Notes: a model not told the origin generated them from the sequence alone. Counted from the first letter of the stretch, positions 1 through 10,843 are shown. The stretch is DNA of 64,000 nt from Clostridiaceae bacterium (GCA_012840075.1 DUMC01000019.1:1-64000); one strand, 5' to 3'. Numbers and translations: made by a program.

Positions 1-140
1 GATGGATAGCAATAAGGTAATCATCTTCTGGTGTACGGTATAATTAACTTCTTTCATCTTAACTTTTACCTGTTCCAGAAGGTCTAGAGCACCAATTGTT
101 CGAGCAAATTTTATAAATCCTGCAAGCACGCTATCATAAC
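1..140 (-). mobile_element. transposase N-terminal remnant
   Basis: Read on the minus strand, an open stretch encodes residues such as YDSVLAGFIKFARTIGALDL followed by an HQKMITLLLSI end. This is the style of the N-terminal region of IS4/IS1380-like transposases. It has no start codon (a TAA lies just upstream) and leaves the window at position 1. It is therefore either a degraded insertion sequence or the broken end of one. The family assignment is by eye only. Confidence 0.5.
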
Positions 141-147
141 GTTATAA

Positions 148-270
148 AATGAAAAAGGTAAACAGTATGGTGAGATAGTTTCCATCGATGTATGTACATT
201 ACGTGATGGTACTATAGACTATGAACAGGTGGAAATACTCAGACGTTTAGGAGAAAGCATTGCCAATTAG
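148..270 (+). pseudogene. 3' remnant of an unidentified gene
   Basis: An open frame of 40 codons with no start ends at the TAG at 268-270 and contains the segment IVSIDVCTLRDGTIDYEQVE. It looks like a genuine protein C-terminus rather than random sequence. I do not recognise the family. It lies between the transposase remnant and the UroD-like pseudogene, in a tract of broken genes. Confidence 0.35.
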
Positions 271-333
271 TAAGAGTATATAGAGTTGTGCCTAAATAAA
301 ATTGATAAAAAATAGGGGATATATATTCTATAA

Positions 334-1429
334 ATGAAAGAGAATGTTTACTAAGTGTTCTGAGCGGTGATAAACCTAATAAGATCCCTTGGTATGCAGA
401 TTTATCTTATCTACATAACAGCATGATAGCCAAAGGCACCTTGGATAAAAAATATGAGGGAGATAAGGGATATCTGCAATTCCATAAAGACTTGGGAAAT
501 GGGATCTGTTTTATCTCCTTTTATGTGGAAAACTCAATACAGTAGTAATATTGAGGTAATAAGTAAAGAAGAAAATGAAGTTCGTGTTTACGTATTTAAT
601 ACTCCGGTAGGTAGTATAAAGTTTGTTGAGGAGTACTTACCGCAAACATTTTCATGGGCATATACGGAGCATTTTGTTAAAACAATGAAGATTTAAGATT
701 AATGTTGTATATATCTGAGAATACAACATATATTGAGAGTTTAATTATATTGATAAGTTATGGGATGAATTCGGACTACCTGCAGGATTTGCACTAATTT
801 CGGTTTCACCGTTACAAAACTCTTTACAAGATGGGCGAGTGAGGATAATACAATTAATATTTACTTAGAACATTAGGATGAATTTATGTATATTCTAGAG
901 AATATTCAAAAGTCTGAAGATAAGTGTTTTGTTATACTAAGCAGATCTCCGGCAAAATATATAATGTTTGCAGAAAACCTGTCCAGTGAAATTACAGCAA
1001 AAACTTTTTTGAGAAATATAATATGCCGGTTTATAAAAAAGAGTCGAATAACTTCGCAATACCGGGAAATTTGTAGTAATACATATTGATGGAACTCTTA
1101 AGCCGTGTTTATCTTTACTTGAAAAATGCGGATTTGATTTTGCCGAAGCAGTAACTCCGTCACCTATTGGTGATGCTGAAGTAGATGAGATGAGAAAACT
1201 GGAAGGAGATAATATAGTAATATGGGGCGGCATCCTTGGTGTTTTATTTTCGCCTCAATATGCGGAGGAAGGGTTTGAACAACATTTAAATAAAGTACTT
1301 GATGAATTTGCCGATGATGCACGGTTTGTACTTGGTATTGATGATCAGGTTCCACCTGACGGAGTTATTTCCAGGACCAAAAAAGTAAGAGATATAATTG
1401 ATAAAAGGAGCTGTACAAGCTATGCATAA
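334..1429 (+). pseudogene. uroporphyrinogen decarboxylase-like (MtaA/UroD superfamily) pseudogene
   Basis: Pieces of one UroD-superfamily protein lie in order but in different frames. The N-terminal piece (334-540) has NERECLLSVLSGDKP and IPWYADLSY. The next (about 541-696) has TPVGSIKFVEEYLPQTFSWA and TEHFVKT. After a heavily damaged middle, the C-terminal piece (about 1079-1429) has EAVTPSPIGDAEVDEMRKLE, VIWGGILG and LGIDDQVPPDGVI. Several frameshifts and stops separate them. Members of this superfamily in sugar-use clusters are usually not haem enzymes. The 3' end overlaps the start of the GH38 gene, so the two were probably translationally coupled. Confidence 0.75.
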
Positions 1430-4283
1430 GTACTCTGATATTAATGAAATATTAAACAAGCTTAGAGAATATGAGATACATATAATACCTTATTGTCACG
1501 CTGACTATGCATGGACCCACTCGAGGCAATGGCACATTGAAAGATACATATTGATTATAAATGAAGTGCTGGATATTATGAAGAATAATTCTGATTATAC
1601 CTGGATGATTGATAATTATCAGCATTTTATTGAGCCGTTTTTTGAATATTGCCCGTCAAGAATTGAAGAGTTCAAGCAGAGAATAAAAGAAAAAAGAATT
1701 GAGATTACAAATGGAATATTTTCCTTGGTTAGAGCTTCGCAGATAGGAGAAGAAACTTTCATTAGAAATATAGCATTGGGAAAAAAGTTTTTTAAACAAA
1801 TATTACCTGAAATTGATATTAATATTTATCACAATGTTGATGTTGCCATAGGTCATTCCCAGCTGCCCCAAATATTAAAACTGGGTGGATATGATTATTA
1901 CAGGGCATGGAGACCGCAAGGTGCAATGGATTTTAACGGAATACCCAGGCAATTTAAATGGCGAGGACTAGACGGTACGGAGATTATAACTTCCAGGGGA
2001 TTTTACGGGGGATTTGGAGATACTACATACATGGATAAAGATTTACAAACAGATTGGAATGAGATAACTCTGGAATTTTTTCATAAAGAAATAAAAGATA
2101 TTATGGAAAACTCTTGTTGCAAGGATTTATGGATAAGCCAGGGGATGGATGATGCCAGACCACTCCGGGATTTAAATGACAAGCCTTCGAGAATATTAGA
2201 ATTTATTAAGAAATTAAATAATAAAGAGAAAATCAATATTCACTATTCAACTGCCAAAGATTATTATATGAAATTATCAGCCCAGAATCTTGCTATTGTA
2301 AATGGAGTGCTGGATGCTTGTGATGTAGGATATAACATCCCTACAAAAGGAGAAAAAGGTCTTTGGAGAATGAGAAAAATACTGGAAAGGCAGGTTATAA
2401 AAGCGGAAACTTTACTTGCCTTTTCATCAATAATTAACAATCAACAGCATTCTGAACATTATGAGGATAAGATTAATAACCTGTGGATGAAACTTCTAAA
2501 GTTGAGTGGACATGCCATGGAGTTTTTATTTGAAGATGATTACCAAGATATTTATGATATGGGCTTAAACTGTTTGTACGAAGCGCAAAGTTTAATCAAT
2601 AAAGCAAAACATGCTATATCTGAAAAAATTGAAACCAGAAGTAATAGACAATATGTTGTATTTAATACTTTAAATTGGGAACGTGAAGAATTTATATTGC
2701 TTAATATTCCGTCTGTTAAAGGTACCGGAAAGCTTTGCATTACGGATCCGTATGGAAAAGAGCTTGAATATCAAGTAATAAATGTGAGTAAGGGTGATAT
2801 TAACTACTTAAATACGAAATACGATGAGATTTCGGTTCTAACTAGGGTAAAAATACCACCTTTGGGATACAGCACCATAAATGTTTTTATTGATAAAAGA
2901 TTTAATAATACTTTCAACAATAATCCCGGTAATATTTCCGGTAATGCATCTAATAATGCATCAAATAACGGTTCTATTAAACCTGAAATTGAGAATACTG
3001 ATTTTTCGTCAATGAACGAGTATTCTCAGATTATTGATACGGGAAAAATCAAGGTTAAGTTCTGTGAAGGAAGAATAACTAATATATGGAATGAGAATAA
3101 TGACATTATTTATGATATTAATAGCACTCATAATGTTAATAATGCACAAAATGATAATAATGATAAATGTTCGAATTGCATTAATTTTGGGGATATAATG
3201 TTTACAAGAATTATACCAAGAACAAAAACATCATGGCTTCTTTCTTCCGACTTTCAAGGAATAGACAGTTTAATCCCAAAAACATGGAAATGGGAAGAGT
3301 ATGGACCGTTGCAATGGAAATATGTGGTTAATGGCTATGTAGGTAAAAATGAAATTGAACAAAAAATAATTCTGCAAAAAGATAGTAAATGCATAGATTT
3401 TGAGCTAAAAATATTTTCAACGGAAGTTGCAAGTGGTTTCTTTTCAGTTAGGTTTCCTTCCGAACGCAACCCGGAAATTGTAACGGATATTCCGTTTGGC
3501 TTGGAAAAAAGAAATATTGAAAATGAACCATATGGAAAACTAACGGATATAATAATTGATAATTTTGAAAGAACAGTAGAGGGAGTATTTACCGGCAGAA
3601 GCTGGGTAAGTTCGATAATTAATGGCCATAGGTATTCGGTAGTAAGTAAGGATTGTCCCTCTTATTACTTGTTCGATAAAAATAACCCAAGCATTTCAGT
3701 TATACTTACCAGGATAATTGACTATAAAAACCAACAGGATTGGATGAGTAAGACTCACCCCTGGATGGATTGCAGGGGGATACATAATTTTAAATATTCT
3801 TTCTATATTCATGATGATAACGAGGGATATTATCAAGTTATAAAGCTTTCAAAAGAGAAAGCTTACGAACCTGAAGTACAGCTTAAGTTGAATTTCAACG
3901 TAAATAATTTAATCGTCGGAGAAAATATTCTGGAATGTGGATTAACTGACATGAGTGTCACAGGAAAAGGTCCTGAAAATTGTGAAAAAATACTTCCGCA
4001 AGAGCTTAAGACAATCGAAATTGATGATAGTTCGACAATTATTTCTGCTTTTTATAAAGATAGTGAAAAGTATATCTTAAGGCTTTATGAATCAAAAGGT
4101 GAAAAAACAAAGATTAAGTTTAAACTGCCAGGAAAGCTGATTCCTTGCGAAATTGTTGATTTTAACGGTATTGTTCAGGAACAACATAGGTTTGTTTTGG
4201 AAGACAATGGTAAAGCGTACTCAATAGAACTAAAACCCTGGCAAATTATTAATATTGTACTAAAAGCTGGGGATGTAAAATAG
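1422..4283 (+). CDS. glycoside hydrolase family 38 (alpha-mannosidase-like)
   Basis: A 953-residue enzyme predicted to cleave alpha-mannosidic or related linkages. The catalytic domain is N-terminal. A zinc-ligand HAD motif (residues 26-28, in PYCHADYAWTH) and the presumed nucleophile Asp140 in NVDVAIGHSQLPQ match the GH38 pattern. The C-terminal half is the usual beta-rich region. Two Asn-rich insertions interrupt that half (roughly residues 500-530 and 570-590) and look like repeat expansions rather than conserved sequence. ATG 1422 is preferred over TTG 1398 because AAAGGAG at 1404-1410 precedes it. No signal peptide is seen, so it is likely cytoplasmic. It is the only intact gene between two sugar-metabolism pseudogenes. 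Confidence 0.85.
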   Translation: MHKYSDINEILNKLREYEIHIIPYCHADYAWTHSRQWHIERYILIINEVLDIMKNNSDYTWMIDNYQHFIEPFFEYCPSRIEEFKQRIKEKRIEITNGIFSLVRASQIGEETFIRNIALGKKFFKQILPEIDINIYHNVDVAIGHSQLPQILKLGGYDYYRAWRPQGAMDFNGIPRQFKWRGLDGTEIITSRGFYGGFGDTTYMDKDLQTDWNEITLEFFHKEIKDIMENSCCKDLWISQGMDDARPLRDLNDKPSRILEFIKKLNNKEKINIHYSTAKDYYMKLSAQNLAIVNGVLDACDVGYNIPTKGEKGLWRMRKILERQVIKAETLLAFSSIINNQQHSEHYEDKINNLWMKLLKLSGHAMEFLFEDDYQDIYDMGLNCLYEAQSLINKAKHAISEKIETRSNRQYVVFNTLNWEREEFILLNIPSVKGTGKLCITDPYGKELEYQVINVSKGDINYLNTKYDEISVLTRVKIPPLGYSTINVFIDKRFNNTFNNNPGNISGNASNNASNNGSIKPEIENTDFSSMNEYSQIIDTGKIKVKFCEGRITNIWNENNDIIYDINSTHNVNNAQNDNNDKCSNCINFGDIMFTRIIPRTKTSWLLSSDFQGIDSLIPKTWKWEEYGPLQWKYVVNGYVGKNEIEQKIILQKDSKCIDFELKIFSTEVASGFFSVRFPSERNPEIVTDIPFGLEKRNIENEPYGKLTDIIIDNFERTVEGVFTGRSWVSSIINGHRYSVVSKDCPSYYLFDKNNPSISVILTRIIDYKNQQDWMSKTHPWMDCRGIHNFKYSFYIHDDNEGYYQVIKLSKEKAYEPEVQLKLNFNVNNLIVGENILECGLTDMSVTGKGPENCEKILPQELKTIEIDDSSTIISAFYKDSEKYILRLYESKGEKTKIKFKLPGKLIPCEIVDFNGIVQEQHRFVLEDNGKAYSIELKPWQIINIVLKAGDVK

Positions 4284-4355
4284 CAACTGTCAATGTTAAA
4301 CACATGAAATTAATTTACAAAAGATTGATTAATGAATTAATGTTAGTGAGCATAG

Positions 4356-5309
4356 GTGAAGGTAATGAATATAGGATTTGTTAATATATGTCATAATGAC
4401 TATGTAAGCGAATTTGCTGTAAATATTGCTAAAAAAGCAGTAAATAACCTGAAATTAATGGATATATCAATATTTGAATTTCCGGAACCGATAATTGATA
4501 CGTTTTATGCAGAGAATGCCGTAAGAGAACTTGTTAAACAGGAAATAGACGGGATTATTATTTTTCTCGGAACATGGGTGGAGTGTTCAGTAGCTATGTC
4601 CTTAATAAGGAAAATTGAGCATCTTCCCTTATGCCTGTGGAGCTTTCCCATGTTTATTGAACAATGAAGATTAAACAGTACGGGCTCATATGTATCTTTT
4701 GCCATGTTCAAGAGCACAATGGGTAGGGTTAGATACAGATATAAGCCTGTTCTTGGATTGCCGGATGATTTTACGGTTTTAGAAGAAATAAAAAGTTTTT
4801 GTACGGCAGCTTCATGTGTTAAAAGGTTTAAAAGGACAAGAATAGGTCTTATTGGATATACTTCGTTGAGTATTTAAACCAAAGCTTTTGATCATGTATT
4901 TTTAAGGGTAAAAATCGGTCCGGAAGTGAAGCATATTGATTCATACGCATTAATTAATATGGCAGAAAAAATCAAAGATTCAGAATGCAAAGAATGGATT
5001 AATTATTTAAACAGTACTGCAAAAATAAGAGAAGATATTACTCAAAATGATTTAACTGAAGTTTCAAAACTGTTTCTGGCACTTAAGAGATTAAGTGAGC
5101 AAAAAAGGTTACATAGCATAAATGTAAAATGCCAGTACGAGTTTTCAAAAGAATATGGTATGGTTATGTGTGTGTCCCTTTCGATGCTTGCGGAGCACGG
5201 AATTATATCTTCCTGCGAAGGGGATATGTTAAATACAGTTTCTATGATAATATTAAATTATCTTTCTAAAAATATAGTAACTTACGGAGATGTTATCCAT
5301 CATGAATGA
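4356..5309 (+). pseudogene. L-fucose/L-arabinose isomerase-like pseudogene
   Basis: One reading frame runs from GTG 4356 (or ATG 4365) to 5309. It is broken by an in-frame TGA at 4665 and an in-frame TAA at 4875, with no frame change. The N-terminal part (EFAVNIAKKAV, EIDGIIIFLGTW) and the later VKCQYEFSKEYGMVMCVSLS and SCEGDMLNTVSMIIL segments resemble the L-fucose/L-arabinose isomerase fold, including the CEGD motif. The C-terminal third is missing. Nonsense mutations without frameshifts suggest fairly recent loss. It probably belonged to the same sugar operon as the GH38 gene. Confidence 0.7.
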
Positions 5310-5448
5310 AATGTAGTAAATCTTTCATCCTGTGGTTTTATACCATTTGCCTTGTATTTCCTTGTGATGAATTCAACATAGAAATATTTTGGTTAAGCGG
5401 TCAAAGTAAATAGACCTTTTGTTATGTAAAAAAAATTTAAAAATTATC

Positions 5449-5477
5449 TTGAAATTTTATTGAAGATATAGTAAAAT
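5449..5477 (+). promoter_or_regulatory. promoter of the S10 ribosomal operon
   Basis: TTGAAA (5449-5454), a 17-base spacer and TAAAAT (5472-5477) form a good sigma-A type promoter. It lies upstream of the structured leader and about 290 bases before rpsJ, with no other gene between. Confidence 0.6.
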
Positions 5478-5483
5478 ATCGAA

Positions 5484-5700
5484 TGTTGTGACGAGGCATA
5501 CGATGAAGTGGAAGGTTGCTGATATTAATCAGGTAATTTCCACGGAGAATGTCCGATTCTAGAAACCGGGCGACAAGTCACTGTACGAATGAAATAAAAG
5601 CATGGCATGTTATGTGGCATGCTTAATGTGTTGCAGACTAGCCCAGGTAAACTTCAGGTTTATGCCTAGATCTTTTTACCTGGGTTTTAAAATTTTAGCA
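5484..5700 (+). promoter_or_regulatory. structured S10 operon leader with intrinsic terminator
   Basis: The untranslated leader before rpsJ contains three stems. One is GTGGAA/TTCCAC (5508-5513 with 5538-5543), with an inner CTGAT/ATCAG arm. The second is AAGCATG/CATGCTT (5598-5604 with 5618-5624). The third is CCCAGGTAAA/TTTACCTGGG (5642-5651 with 5675-5684), followed by TTTTAAAATTTT. The last is a terminator inside the leader, so read-through control of the whole cluster is likely. S10 operons are classically controlled by L4 binding the leader. That L4 acts here is inference. Confidence 0.7.
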
Positions 5701-5767
5701 TAGGAAACACCCGGCATAGTGTACAGTACAATGATTGTTGTACCCAACAGAATAAGGAGGTTTAGCT

Positions 5768-6079
5768 ATGGCAAACAAACAGAAAATAAGGATAAGGTTG
5801 AAAGCATTCGATCATCAGCTTTTAGACCAATCGGCGGAGAAGATAGTAGAAACAGCAAAGAGGACAGGTGCCAATGTTTCCGGGCCAGTACCATTGCCGA
5901 CAGAAAAGGAAATTATAACCATATTGAGAGCTCCACATAAGTATAAGGATTCACGTGAGCAATTCGAGGTCAGAACTCATAAAAGGCTGATTGATATACT
6001 CCAACCAACACCAAAGACTGTTGATGCTTTGATGAGACTGGATTTACCAGCCGGTGTTGACATTGAGATTAAGTTATAA
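5768..6079 (+). CDS. rpsJ: 30S ribosomal protein S10
   Basis: 103 residues, the usual length. It starts [13 protein letters not shown] and keeps the GPVPLPT loop that contacts the 30S head, where S10 also pairs with NusB in antitermination. AAGGAGG sits 7 bases before the ATG. It is the first gene of the S10-spc-alpha cluster, after the attenuator leader, with a 210-base gap to rplC. Confidence 0.98.
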   Translation: MANKQKIRIRLKAFDHQLLDQSAEKIVETAKRTGANVSGPVPLPTEKEIITILRAPHKYKDSREQFEVRTHKRLIDILQPTPKTVDALMRLDLPAGVDIEIKL

Positions 6080-6289
6080 ATGTTAAATTAGAAACAATAG
6101 GGATTTATGACAGCGGGCTTTAACATTACAGAGATTTAAATCAATATTAATGCAAAGTGCCGGATAATGAAATATCAGATGGCACTGATAAATGTAAGAT
6201 AGTTAGATGAAAGAAAGAAAAGAAAAAATGGTCAAGTTCATGATATCGGGAGAGATATTATGAACCAATAACCGATGGAGGGAAAGTTT

Positions 6290-6931
6290 ATGCAAAAGTT
6301 TATTGTTGGTAAGAAAATAGGAATGACACAGATATTTGATGAAAACGGTGCATGTATTCCGGTTACAGTAATAAAAGCCGGTCCGTGTACGGTAGTACAA
6401 AAGAAGACTACGGAAAAAGAAGGATATAACGCCGTAAAATTAGGCTTTGAGGATGTATCCGAAAAAAGACTTAACAAACCGAGACTTGGTGAATTTAAAA
6501 AGTATAATATCGCTCCAAAAAGGTATGTGAAAGAGTTTAGAACGGATAATGTGGATAAGTTTGAAAACGGTCAGGAAATAAAAGTAAATGATATGTTCCA
6601 AGTTGGAGATCGTGTAGATGTAACAGGAATTTCAAAAGGTAAAGGTTTTCAAGGTGTTATAAAAAGACATGGTCAAGCAAGAGGTAGAGAAACCCACGGT
6701 TCAATGTATCACAGAAGAGTAGGTTCAATGGGTGCTAATACGGATCCGGGAAGAGTCTTTAAAGGTAAGAAGTTACCAGGACACATGGGAAATGTAAGAG
6801 TAACGGTTCTAAACCTGGATGTAGTAAAAGTTGATACCGAAAATGATTTATTGGTTATCAAAGGTGCAGTGCCGGGACCTAAAGGCGGATTGCTTTTAAT
6901 AAGAGAGACTGTCAAGGCTGGCAAAAGATAA
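6290..6931 (+). CDS. rplC: 50S ribosomal protein L3
   Basis: 213 residues. The start [16 protein letters not shown] and the [14 protein letters not shown] loop that reaches towards the peptidyl transferase centre are both typical of L3. GGAGGG at 6277-6282 places the start at ATG 6290, not at the upstream ATG 6275, which overlaps the ribosome binding site. L3 is an early assembly protein of the large subunit. Confidence 0.97.
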   Translation: MQKFIVGKKIGMTQIFDENGACIPVTVIKAGPCTVVQKKTTEKEGYNAVKLGFEDVSEKRLNKPRLGEFKKYNIAPKRYVKEFRTDNVDKFENGQEIKVNDMFQVGDRVDVTGISKGKGFQGVIKRHGQARGRETHGSMYHRRVGSMGANTDPGRVFKGKKLPGHMGNVRVTVLNLDVVKVDTENDLLVIKGAVPGPKGGLLLIRETVKAGKR

Positions 6932-6952
6932 TCCGGGAAAGGAGGAAATAAA

Positions 6953-7576
6953 ATGCCTAAAATAGATGTATATAATATGAATGGCGAGAAGGTAAGAGAA
7001 ATAGAGCTTAGCGATGAAATATTCGGAATCGAAGTTAAGCCACATATTCTTCACATGGCAGTTGTAAACCAATTGGCTAATAAAAGACAGGGTACACAGT
7101 CAACAAAAACCAGAGGAGAAGTAAGAGGCGGAGGAAGAAAACCCTGGAGGCAAAAGGGGACCGGTAGAGCAAGACAAGGTAGTATCAGGGCACCGCAATG
7201 GGTAAAAGGTGGTGTTGCACTGGGACCTAAGCCAAGAAACTACAAATACAGATTGCCGAAGAAAGTAAGAAGACTTGCTCTAAAGAGTGCTCTGTCATCA
7301 AAGGTAAATACTCAAAATATTATTGTGCTTGATAAACTTGATTTCGATCAAATTAAAACAAAACAGATGGTAAATGTTTTAAATAACCTTAAAGTTGATA
7401 CAAGTGCATTAATAGTATTGAGTGATAAAAATGAAAGAGTGGAAAAATCAGCAAGAAACATACCAAATGTAAAAACAGCATTATATAACACAATAAACGT
7501 CTATGACATCATAAAGTACGAGAAGTTCATCATAACAGAAGATGCTGTAAAAAAGGTTGAGGAGGTGTACGCATAA
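6953..7576 (+). CDS. rplD: 50S ribosomal protein L4
   Basis: 207 residues. It contains the long exit-tunnel loop with [20 protein letters not shown] and [13 protein letters not shown], where macrolide-resistance changes occur in other bacteria. In well-studied species L4 also represses its own operon by binding the leader, which fits the attenuator before rpsJ. Its TAA overlaps the ATG of rplW by one base. Confidence 0.97.
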   Translation: MPKIDVYNMNGEKVREIELSDEIFGIEVKPHILHMAVVNQLANKRQGTQSTKTRGEVRGGGRKPWRQKGTGRARQGSIRAPQWVKGGVALGPKPRNYKYRLPKKVRRLALKSALSSKVNTQNIIVLDKLDFDQIKTKQMVNVLNNLKVDTSALIVLSDKNERVEKSARNIPNVKTALYNTINVYDIIKYEKFIITEDAVKKVEEVYA

Positions 7577-7929
7577 TGAAGCATCCTGAAGATGTAATTA
7601 TCAGGCCATATATTACAGAAAAAAGCAATCTTATGGCGGCAGAAGGAAAGTACACCTTTATAGTACATCCAAATGCAAACAAAACAGAAATAAAAAAAGC
7701 AGTAGAAAAACTTTTTAACGTAAAAGTATTAAAAGTTAACACAGTAAACTACAAAGGAAAGACCAAGAGACTGGGTGTTCATGAAGGTAAACGTCCTGAT
7801 TGGAAAAAAGCAATAGTTAAAATTGATACGGATCCTAAACCCGAAACTTACCTTACAAAAGAAGGCAAGCTTGTTACAACTAATAAGAAATATAAGAACA
7901 CTATTGAAGAATTCGGAGCAATTCAGTAA
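7576..7929 (+). CDS. rplW: 50S ribosomal protein L23
   Basis: 117 residues, about 20 longer than the common form because of a C-terminal tail ([18 protein letters not shown] onwards). The core [19 protein letters not shown] and [13 protein letters not shown] is clear. L23 lies at the tunnel exit and docks trigger factor, whose gene is at 44871. A 144-base AT-rich gap follows before rplB. Confidence 0.96.
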   Translation: MKHPEDVIIRPYITEKSNLMAAEGKYTFIVHPNANKTEIKKAVEKLFNVKVLKVNTVNYKGKTKRLGVHEGKRPDWKKAIVKIDTDPKPETYLTKEGKLVTTNKKYKNTIEEFGAIQ

Positions 7930-8073
7930 TTCAATAATTTTAATTTAGCATGTTATTGGCTTGAAAGGAAAGCCTATAAGAAATTAGCATAAATCAAAAT
8001 AAGGTGATACCTTAACCGAGAAATAAGGTAATATTGAAGAGTCAACAGAAGTAGTTTGAAGGAGTGAGAGAAA

Positions 8074-8901
8074 ATGGCAATAAAAAAGTATAATCCCGCC
8101 TCACCTGGAAGAAGAAATATGACAGTACTGGATTATTCAGAACTGTCGAAAGTTGAGCCGGAAAAATCCCTTTTAGCGGTAAAGCATAGAAAAGGCGGAA
8201 GAAATGCTCACGGTAGAATAACTGTACGTCATAGGGGTGGCGGAGCAAAGAAGAAATATAGAATCATTGATTTTAAGAGAGATAAAGATGGTATCGAAGC
8301 AAAAGTAGTATCAATAGAATATGATCCAAACAGATCGGCACATATTGCTTTATTGAATTATGCAGATGGAGAAAAGAGATATATTTTGGCTCCTTTGGGC
8401 TTAAAAGTCGGAGATACTGTAATATCAGGTGATAGCGCAGACATTAAGCCGGGAAATGCGCTTAAGCTCGAATTTATTCCCGTCGGTACTTTGATTCACA
8501 ATATAGAATTGAAACCCGGCAAAGGCGGACAAATTGTAAGGTCTGCAGGATCTTATGCACAGTTGATGGCAAAGGAAGGAAACTATGCACAGATACGTTT
8601 ACCTTCCGGAGAAGTTAGAATGGTAAGCTTGGCATGTAAGGCAACTGTAGGACAAGTAGGAAATATTGATCACATCAATGTTAGAATAGGAAAAGCAGGA
8701 AGATCCCGCTGGTTAGGTAGAAGACCCCATGTAAGAGGATCTGCAATGAACCCGGTTGATCACCCACACGGTGGCGGCGAAGGTAAAGCACCTATCGGAA
8801 GACCTTCACCTGTAACTCCTTGGGGCAAACCAACACTTGGATATACGACAAGGAAGAAGAATAAGAAATCCGATATGTATATAATCAAGAGAAGACGTTA
8901 A
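8074..8901 (+). CDS. rplB: 50S ribosomal protein L2
   Basis: 275 residues, standard length. It has the conserved [12 protein letters not shown] region and the C-terminal [12 protein letters not shown] loop, whose His is essential for peptidyl transfer centre function. GAAGGAGTG precedes the ATG. Confidence 0.98.
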   Translation: MAIKKYNPASPGRRNMTVLDYSELSKVEPEKSLLAVKHRKGGRNAHGRITVRHRGGGAKKKYRIIDFKRDKDGIEAKVVSIEYDPNRSAHIALLNYADGEKRYILAPLGLKVGDTVISGDSADIKPGNALKLEFIPVGTLIHNIELKPGKGGQIVRSAGSYAQLMAKEGNYAQIRLPSGEVRMVSLACKATVGQVGNIDHINVRIGKAGRSRWLGRRPHVRGSAMNPVDHPHGGGEGKAPIGRPSPVTPWGKPTLGYTTRKKNKKSDMYIIKRRR

Positions 8902-8927
8902 TTTATACATGAAAGGAGGAGTGAAAA

Positions 8928-9212
8928 ATGGGTAGATCACTTAAAAAGGCACCATATGTAGATCCTAAGCTTTTAAAAAGAATCGAAGAGATGAATGCAA
9001 AGAATGAAAAAAGAGTGATCAAAACCTGGTCCAGAGATTCCACAATTTATCCTCAGATGGTAGGTCATACCATAGCAGTTCATGACGGAAGAAAGCACGT
9101 TCCTATATATATAACCGAAGAAATGGTAGGACATAAATTAGGTGAATTTGCACCTACTAGAACATTCAGAGGACACGGTAGTCATACTGAGAAATCGACG
9201 GCTCTCAAATAA
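8928..9212 (+). CDS. rpsS: 30S ribosomal protein S19
   Basis: 94 residues. [15 protein letters not shown] at the start and [14 protein letters not shown] near the end are hallmarks of S19, which sits in the 30S head and contacts S13 and the A-site tRNA. AAAGGAGGAG precedes the ATG by the usual distance. Confidence 0.98.
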   Translation: MGRSLKKAPYVDPKLLKRIEEMNAKNEKRVIKTWSRDSTIYPQMVGHTIAVHDGRKHVPIYITEEMVGHKLGEFAPTRTFRGHGSHTEKSTALK

Positions 9213-9241
9213 CAGAATGTGAAAGAAAGGAGGAATTCCTC

Positions 9242-9718
9242 TTGGAAAGGAAAGTAATGTCAAGAGAAGAGATTTTGAAGAATAAAGATAAGCTTTTAGA
9301 AATATACAGCAAGACCCACAGCAAATCCCAAAAGCCCGTCTTACTGACTAAAAAGGAGCGTAAGATTCTTGGTATCGGAAAAGACGAAGGCAGGGCAACT
9401 GTTAAGTATGCCAGAATTTCCTCCAGGAAAGCAAGGATTGTATTGGACTTAATCAAAGGGAAAGACCTTGATGAGGCATACGGAATTTTAAAGCACACAC
9501 CAAAAGCAGCTTCGGAGATCATACTGAAATTATTGCATTCAGCAGAAGCAAATGCAGTAAACAATAATGAACTGAACAGAGACAATTTATATGTTGCAGA
9601 GGCTTTTGCGAATCAGGGTCCAACACTCATGAGAGTAAGACCAAGAGCGCGCGGAAGTGCGTTTAGAATAAGAAAAAGAACCAGCCATATCACTATAGTA
9701 TTAAGAGAAAGGAAATAA
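9242..9718 (+). CDS. rplV: 50S ribosomal protein L22 with N-terminal extension
   Basis: 158 residues against about 110 in most bacteria. The conserved core starts near residue 52 ([19 protein letters not shown]) and includes the tunnel loop with [18 protein letters not shown]. Before it lies a charged extension of about 50 residues ([20 protein letters not shown]). TTG 9242 is favoured because AAGGAGG at 9227-9233 lies 8 bases upstream. ATG 9257 is the alternative and would still leave an extension. Confidence 0.95.
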   Translation: MERKVMSREEILKNKDKLLEIYSKTHSKSQKPVLLTKKERKILGIGKDEGRATVKYARISSRKARIVLDLIKGKDLDEAYGILKHTPKAASEIILKLLHSAEANAVNNNELNRDNLYVAEAFANQGPTLMRVRPRARGSAFRIRKRTSHITIVLRERK

Positions 9719-9737
9719 TGGCAAAGGAGGTTGGATA

Positions 9738-10403
9738 ATGGGACAGAAAGTAAATCCTCACGGATTAAGAGTAGGAATTATTAAAGATTGGGATACGAAA
9801 TGGTATGCAGGAAAGAAAAATTTTAGCGAATTTCTCATTGAGGATTTTAAAATCAGGAAATATATAAAGAACAAGCTGTATATTGCAGGAATATCCCGCA
9901 TTGAAATAGAAAGATTTGCTAATAAAGTCAGGATAAATGTAAACACTGCTAAGCCGGGACTGGTAATCGGCAGGGGTGGATCAGGAATAGAAGAATTAAG
10001 AAGAGAACTGGAGAAAATGACAGGAAAAAGCATCCTGATTAATATTTCGGAAATTAAAAATCCTGAACTTGATGCCCAGTTAGTAGCTGAAAATATAGCT
10101 GCTCAGCTTGAGAGAAGAGTATCTTTCAGACGAGCTATGAAACAGGCAATGTCAAGGGCAATGAAGCTTGGTGCAAAAGGAATTAAGACAGCCGTAAGCG
10201 GAAGACTTGGTGGAGCTGAAATAGCAAGAACCGAACATTATCATGAAGGCACAATACCTCTTCAGACTTTAAGAGCCGACATAGATTACGGTTTCGCTGA
10301 AGCTAGCACAACTTACGGTAAGATCGGCGTTAAGGTATGGATTTATAAAGGCGAAGTTCTTCCTGCCAAGAAAGTTAAGAAAGCAGAAGGGGGAGAAAAA
10401 TAA
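9738..10403 (+). CDS. rpsC: 30S ribosomal protein S3
   Basis: 221 residues. The KH domain carries [18 protein letters not shown], and the C-terminal domain carries [20 protein letters not shown]3 forms part of the mRNA entry helicase. Its TAA shares one base with the ATG of rplP. Confidence 0.98.
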   Translation: MGQKVNPHGLRVGIIKDWDTKWYAGKKNFSEFLIEDFKIRKYIKNKLYIAGISRIEIERFANKVRINVNTAKPGLVIGRGGSGIEELRRELEKMTGKSILINISEIKNPELDAQLVAENIAAQLERRVSFRRAMKQAMSRAMKLGAKGIKTAVSGRLGGAEIARTEHYHEGTIPLQTLRADIDYGFAEASTTYGKIGVKVWIYKGEVLPAKKVKKAEGGEK

Positions 10404-10843
10404 TGTTAATGCCTAAAAGGGTTAAGTATAGAAGAGTTCAGCGTGGCAGAATGAAGGGAAAAGCTTCAAGAGGCAATACAATAAGCCACGGTGAATATGG
10501 ACTGAAAGCACTTGAACCGGCATGGATAACCAGCAATCAGATTGAAGCTGCGAGAATTGCGATGACGCGTTTTATCAGAAGAGGCGGTCAGGTATGGATT
10601 AAAATATTCCCACATAAGCCGGTAACGAAAAAACCTGCTGAAACACGTATGGGTAGCGGTAAAGGTTCCCCGGAATATTGGGTAGCAGTTGTAAAACCAG
10701 GTAGAATATTATTTGAAATAGCGGGCGTATCGGAAGAAGAAGCTCGCGAAGCATTAAGGCTTGCAGCTCACAAGCTTCCGATAAAATGTAAATTCGTAGT
10801 CCGCGGTCAAGAAACGGGTGGTGAAGCAAATGAAAGCCAGTGA
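10403..10843 (+). CDS. rplP: 50S ribosomal protein L16
   Basis: 146 residues. [19 protein letters not shown] aligns with the usual MLxPKR start, so ATG 10403 is chosen over 10409. [19 protein letters not shown] is the conserved central region. L16 helps position A-site tRNA. The gene overlaps both neighbours, which indicates tight translational coupling. Confidence 0.97.
   Translation: MLMPKRVKYRRVQRGRMKGKASRGNTISHGEYGLKALEPAWITSNQIEAARIAMTRFIRRGGQVWIKIFPHKPVTKKPAETRMGSGKGSPEYWVAVVKPGRILFEIAGVSEEEAREALRLAAHKLPIKCKFVVRGQETGGEANESQ

Noticed and set aside
937-1355. Minus-strand open frames over the UroD-like remnant
   Set aside because: They give no recognisable protein, while the plus strand shows ordered UroD-family fragments.
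4660-4670. In-frame TGA read as selenocysteine in the isomerase-like gene
   Set aside because: A second stop (TAA) lies in the same frame, the C-terminus is missing and no SECIS-like hairpin is evident just after the TGA.
5719-5940. 73-codon frame over the start of rpsJ
   Set aside because: It overlaps rpsJ out of frame. The S10 frame has the Shine-Dalgarno and the family match.
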